NCBI GenBank assembly: GCA_044356305.1
Contig: JBIKWM010000007.1
Location: 1 to 64,000, forward strand
Length of the DNA: 64,000 bases
Source of the DNA: JBIKWM01 sp044356305
Lineage (GTDB): Bacteria; Bacteroidota; Bacteroidia; UBA10329
Direction: 5' to 3'
Shown: piece by piece, positions 61,061 through 64,000 of the stretch
Layout of the letters: every line of letters starts with the position of its first letter
Position numbering within the stretch: position 1 is the stretch's first letter
Notes under the pieces: generated by a model
Databases searched by the model: none
Told to the model about the DNA's origin: nothing
What the model saw: the letters and a program-made list of their open reading frames with translations, nothing else
Position numbers and translations under genes: made by a program

Positions 61061-61228
61061 GCGAATCGGGCTGTGACGGGAGTCGGTCTGAAAAAGTAAC
61101 TGGCCTTGATCTGGCACTCCCCTGCCCTGTCACTGGGGGGACTCAGGCACATAAAGAGGTGCTCCTCAGCCCGTTTCATGCCCCCAATACTAACGAAAAA
61201 TCAAACACCCTTAATTGGGATGAAAAAA

Positions 61229-61299
61229 TTTCACCCCCCGAACCTCTCCAGTTCCCATGCCCGGTCCTCGGGGGTGGGGGTGTAGGCCATAAGGGCGGC
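61229..61299 (-). repeat. Copy B of 71-bp inverted duplication
   Basis: Identical to 37268-37338 in reverse complement. It contains the last 20 codons and stop of the GT2 gene, so it is the probable original copy. Confidence 0.95.
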
Positions 61300-62292
61300 A
61301 TCGGCCCTGTCGGTGCGGGTGGTGGGGCGGCCGTTGGTGTAGAGCACCTCGAAGCGCTGGTCGGGGTGGTGCATCTCGTGGCGCAGCACCTGGGGGTATT
61401 CACCAAAAACGGTCGCATCGACCCTGGTCAGCTTGGAGGTGAAGTCGCGCATGAAGCGCCATTGCACGGTCAGTTCGTCATCGGTGTGCCAGAAATGGCG
61501 GTTCCAGTAGGTGGTGAAGGCGGCCAGCGAGCGGGCATGGGCGGGGCGGGTGGCATCGGTGTGGGCGTTGTAGGCCTCGCGCCACTCGAAGTAGCGCCTG
61601 CGGTGCACCAGGTTGGCCGCGCTCTTGAGGCCCTCGCAGTGGAAGTAGAAGCGCTGCGGCAGCTGCGTGATGCGGTAGTAGAAGGGCACGCGTATGGCAT
61701 CGAACTTCCCGTACTCGACATAGCGGATGTGGGCCCCGAAGCGCATGAGGATGGGCTCGCCCGGGTCTATGGCCTCCTTGGGGCGGGTGTGGTGCAGGTC
61801 GCCCCGCAGGTTGGTGCGCGGCAGCTGTATGGTGCGGGGGCGGTCGTCAAGGGCCACGAGCTGGCGCAGCTGGCGCATGTCGTGGGGCCCATCGGTGCGG
61901 CACACCATGTCGGCATCCCAGCGCAGGTGCCAGCGGTGGCGGGTGTGGGCCAGGCCGGCATTGCGGCAGTCGCCCAGCAGGGCACCGGGCATGTGCAGCA
62001 CGGTGATGTCCATTTGGTGGCCATGGCGCTGGCGGAAATCCTCCATCACCTGCAGGGTGCCATCATCACTGCCGTTGTCGATGCACACCACCTGGTCCAC
62101 CACGCCCACGAGGCTCTGGAGGCAGTAGTGAATGATGTAGGCCTCGTTGCGGGCACTGATCACGGCCGTGATGCCGGGTCTGAGGGGGCTGCCATCGCGG
62201 GCCACGTCCCAGGTGCGCACCCAGCGGTACCACAGGGGCCACAGCAGCTCAGCGAGCAGTGCGCGCAGGAGGGTCTTGAGTCGGTCTGTCAT
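61231..62292 (-). CDS. Family 2 glycosyltransferase
   Basis: 353 residues from ATG 62292, which overlaps the CapA stop by 4 bp; the long N-terminal extension to 62640 is antisense-like noise and was excluded. GT-A fold: ITAVISARNEAYIIHYCLQSL, VCIDNGSDDGTLQVMED, and the metal-binding DAD in HLRWDADMVCRTDG. The C-terminal half is charged and may bind the acceptor. Likely a step in surface polysaccharide synthesis given the CapA and asparagine-synthase-like neighbours. Its 3' end is duplicated at 37268-37338. Confidence 0.85.
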   Translation of the reverse strand: MTDRLKTLLRALLAELLWPLWYRWVRTWDVARDGSPLRPGITAVISARNEAYIIHYCLQSLVGVVDQVVCIDNGSDDGTLQVMEDFRQRHGHQMDITVLHMPGALLGDCRNAGLAHTRHRWHLRWDADMVCRTDGPHDMRQLRQLVALDDRPRTIQLPRTNLRGDLHHTRPKEAIDPGEPILMRFGAHIRYVEYGKFDAIRVPFYYRITQLPQRFYFHCEGLKSAANLVHRRRYFEWREAYNAHTDATRPAHARSLAAFTTYWNRHFWHTDDELTVQWRFMRDFTSKLTRVDATVFGEYPQVLRHEMHHPDQRFEVLYTNGRPTTRTDRADAALMAYTPTPEDRAWELERFGG

Positions 62293-63368
62293 GCGCTGCG
62301 CAAACCTACAGCGCGCATCAGTTTGCGCCAAGCGAGGCCGGCCAGGGTGGTGTTGTTGAGCTGGGCGAAGAAGAAGATGGGCTCTATGCGGGCCAGATAG
62401 CGGTAATAGAGCGGGTAGAGGAAGGGCAGTGCCCTGAACTTGATGCCTATGGCCTGCCACAGCAGGATGCGGGGCCACTTGCCGGGGGCGGGGCTCAGGT
62501 CGGGGCCTGTGCGGCCAAAGGGCGAGATGTGGTGACTGATGCGGCCATCGGGCCCGAACTCGACATGGGCCAGTGCCGACCATTTGCCGCTGTTGCGCAC
62601 GCGGCTCCACACGCCCTCGCACAGGATGTCGGCAAAGCACAGGTTGCCCAGGCCGAAATAGACCGGCCGGCCCCCGTAGGTGGCCCAGCCCTGGAAGGAG
62701 TGGGTGTGGGCCCCGATGATGCAGTCGGCCCCGGCCGCCACAAAGCGCTGGGCCTGCCCCACCTGCTCGAGGTGCGGCAGGTGGCCGTAGTCGGTCTTGC
62801 CGCCCCAGTGCAGGAGCAGTATGAGGTGGTTCACCTGCGGGCGCAGGGCCATTATATCGGCCACAATGCGGTGCTCATCAAACCAGTTGAGGTGCACCTC
62901 GGGCGGGTCGGGCACCGAGGGGTGGGTGTCGGGGTGCACAAAATTCAGGAACCCGAATCTTCTTCCCTTGAGGGTGATGATGGCCGGCCGGACTGCATCA
63001 GCGGCCGATAGCCCGGCACCGAGGTGAACGATACCAAGGCCATCGAGCACCTGCACCGACCGGTTGAAACCCTCGGCCATGTTGTCGTGGGTGTGGTTGT
63101 TGGCCATGCTCATCAGGCCCAGCCGAAGCTGGGGCAGGCCCTTGCGCAGGGCCTCGGCCGAGGTGTGCACATAGGGCACCTTGAGGGTGTTGAACCGTGT
63201 GCCCCGAGCCTGACATTCGAGGTTGCCCACCACCAGGTCGGCCCCATCGAACAGGGGCGCCATGGCCCTGAACGGCTCACCGCCCTGCTCCAGGTAGGTG
63301 CAGTATTCATCGCTGAACGCCACATCGCCCATGAACACGATCCGCACCTTGCCGCCCGTTTCAGCCAT
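62289..63368 (-). CDS. CapA-family metallophosphatase-like protein
   Basis: 359 residues, the calcineurin-like CapA family linked to capsular and poly-gamma-glutamate synthesis. Motifs: VRIVFMGDVAFSDEY, LVVGNLECQARGTRF, MANNHTHDNMAEGF, LILLLHWGGKTDYGH, and IIGAHTHSFQGWATY, giving the expected metal-binding Asp/Asn/His pattern. A C-terminal region with hydrophobic residues (FRALPFLYPLYYRYLARIEP) may contact the membrane. No signal peptide is visible. It overlaps the GT2 gene start by 4 bp. Confidence 0.88.
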   Translation of the reverse strand: MAETGGKVRIVFMGDVAFSDEYCTYLEQGGEPFRAMAPLFDGADLVVGNLECQARGTRFNTLKVPYVHTSAEALRKGLPQLRLGLMSMANNHTHDNMAEGFNRSVQVLDGLGIVHLGAGLSAADAVRPAIITLKGRRFGFLNFVHPDTHPSVPDPPEVHLNWFDEHRIVADIMALRPQVNHLILLLHWGGKTDYGHLPHLEQVGQAQRFVAAGADCIIGAHTHSFQGWATYGGRPVYFGLGNLCFADILCEGVWSRVRNSGKWSALAHVEFGPDGRISHHISPFGRTGPDLSPAPGKWPRILLWQAIGIKFRALPFLYPLYYRYLARIEPIFFFAQLNNTTLAGLAWRKLMRAVGLRSA

Positions 63369-63417
63369 CTGGCCAATACTATGGATTTATTGAGGAACTT
63401 GGCCGCCCGTTCAAGGC

Positions 63418-64000
63418 ATGATATTCGGAATACTACCAAGCGCATCAGGCGGCCATTTTCCGGGCGGTGCCGATGTGTTCCACAACAGCGGTCAGGGGCT
63501 GACGCTGTTCACGGCCCTCAGCGCCCTGCCCAACGAGCGCCTGCACAGGGGTGACGGGGTGGTGCTGTTCACCTCAGAGCAGATCATTCTGAGGGGCGAT
63601 GACAGTTTCCATACGGGCGAACTGAAGGGCCCGCTGATGGAGGGTCTGGGGCTGATCCAGAACGTGGTGGCCTGCATGGAGATGAGGTGCACCGCGGGCG
63701 GATGGGGCATCACGGCCGGCTCGGGCCGCATAGGCAGGGCACGGATATTCTACACGGCCTACGCTGGCGGACTGCTGCTGAGCAACGACCTGCGCGAGCT
63801 GCTGCCCTACACCCAGCGCAGACTGAACCGCACGGCCGTGTATTCGGTGCTCAAATTCGGTGATGTGCCCGAGCACATGACCGTGGTGCAGGGCATACAC
63901 ACCATACCCGTGGGTCAGGTGCTCAGCTTCACGGCTGCCGACTGGCCCATTGTAAACGGCACCACCGTGCCGCGCTCTAAGTTCAAGAGTTACTACCGCC
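63418..64000 (+). CDS. Asparagine synthase-like protein, partial
   Basis: The 5' part (194 codons) of a gene cut by the window edge. ATG 63418 begins MIFGILPSASGGHFPGG. The N-terminus lacks the Cys2 nucleophile of class-II glutamine amidotransferases. Later segments RIFYTAYAGGLLLSNDLREL, YTQRRLNRTAVYSVLKFGD, and TVVQGIHTIPVGQVLSF match the region between the glutaminase and synthetase domains of asparagine-synthase homologues. In polysaccharide clusters these proteins may aminate or ligate sugars without glutamine hydrolysis. Divergent from CapA. Confidence 0.7.
   Translation, partial: MIFGILPSASGGHFPGGADVFHNSGQGLTLFTALSALPNERLHRGDGVVLFTSEQIILRGDDSFHTGELKGPLMEGLGLIQNVVACMEMRCTAGGWGITAGSGRIGRARIFYTAYAGGLLLSNDLRELLPYTQRRLNRTAVYSVLKFGDVPEHMTVVQGIHTIPVGQVLSFTAADWPIVNGTTVPRSKFKSYYR

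Noticed and set aside
60877..62400. 507-residue plus-strand frame over array 3 and the GT2 gene
   Set aside because: It starts in the array and runs antisense to the GT2 gene. The repeat keeps it open without indicating coding.

Overview
The window comes from a Bacteroidota chromosome, most likely a flavobacterial-type lineage with unusually high GC. The evidence is direct: several large surface proteins end in type IX secretion (T9SS / gliding-motility type) C-terminal domains with SprB-like repeats, PKD domains and a P-domain-like fold; promoter-like TAnnTTTG boxes occur; and Bacteroidota-type families are present (DUF1599, DUF5723, DUF6428, a folK-dNK pair, secreted proteins with thrombospondin type-3 repeats). 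No rRNA or tRNA gene was recognised.

Layout. 0-1.3 kb: malate dehydrogenase. 1.5-16.5 kb: an ECF sigma factor, a membrane-anchored PKD protein that looks like its anti-sigma partner, three growing T9SS adhesins (744, 1320 and 1710 aa), a collagen-like protein and a small coupled secreted protein, all on the plus strand. 16.5-19.4 kb: gyrB, a 37-residue membrane protein, a DUF433 gene and the broken remains of its DUF5615 partner. 19.4-24.2 kb: a beta-barrel protein and a large TPR protein with overlapping genes. 24.8-30.9 kb: a minus-strand operon of a GH5 glycosidase, lipoproteins, a DUF1501 Tat protein, a lipoprotein with a haem-like CX4CH motif and a rhodanese. 31-35.8 kb: MlaE/MlaF lipid transporter genes and two envelope proteins. 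35.9-37.3 kb: a compact arsenic-type operon (arsR, DUF6428, a 41-aa membrane protein, arsC). 37.3-38.9 kb: an AT-rich accessory patch (FRG-domain gene, orphan fragment, repeat array). 39-58.8 kb: housekeeping genes (pruA, RsmF-like methyltransferase, two-component system, exonuclease III, folP, OmpA-like porin, dNK-folK, sppA, GH3, a subtilase, valS). 58.8-61.2 kb: a second accessory patch with REP-like hairpins and another array. 61.2-64 kb: a polysaccharide-type cluster (GT2, CapA, start of an asparagine-synthase-like gene).

The most striking unexplained structure is a set of three tandem arrays with exactly the same 21-bp period but different consensus sequences (24418-24753, 38536-38766, 60851-61060). 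Each lies in an intergenic gap 50-190 bp upstream of a minus-strand start codon. The 21-bp period is two helical turns and seven codons, so the long ORFs crossing the arrays follow automatically from the period. A second striking feature is a perfect 71-bp inverted duplication of the 3' end of the GT2 gene, placed directly after arsC, so that arrays 2 and 3 each lie near one copy. Interspersed repeats also enter coding sequence in the rhodanese leader and inside the editing domain of valyl-tRNA synthetase.

All functional calls rest on motif and family recognition by eye. No database search was possible.
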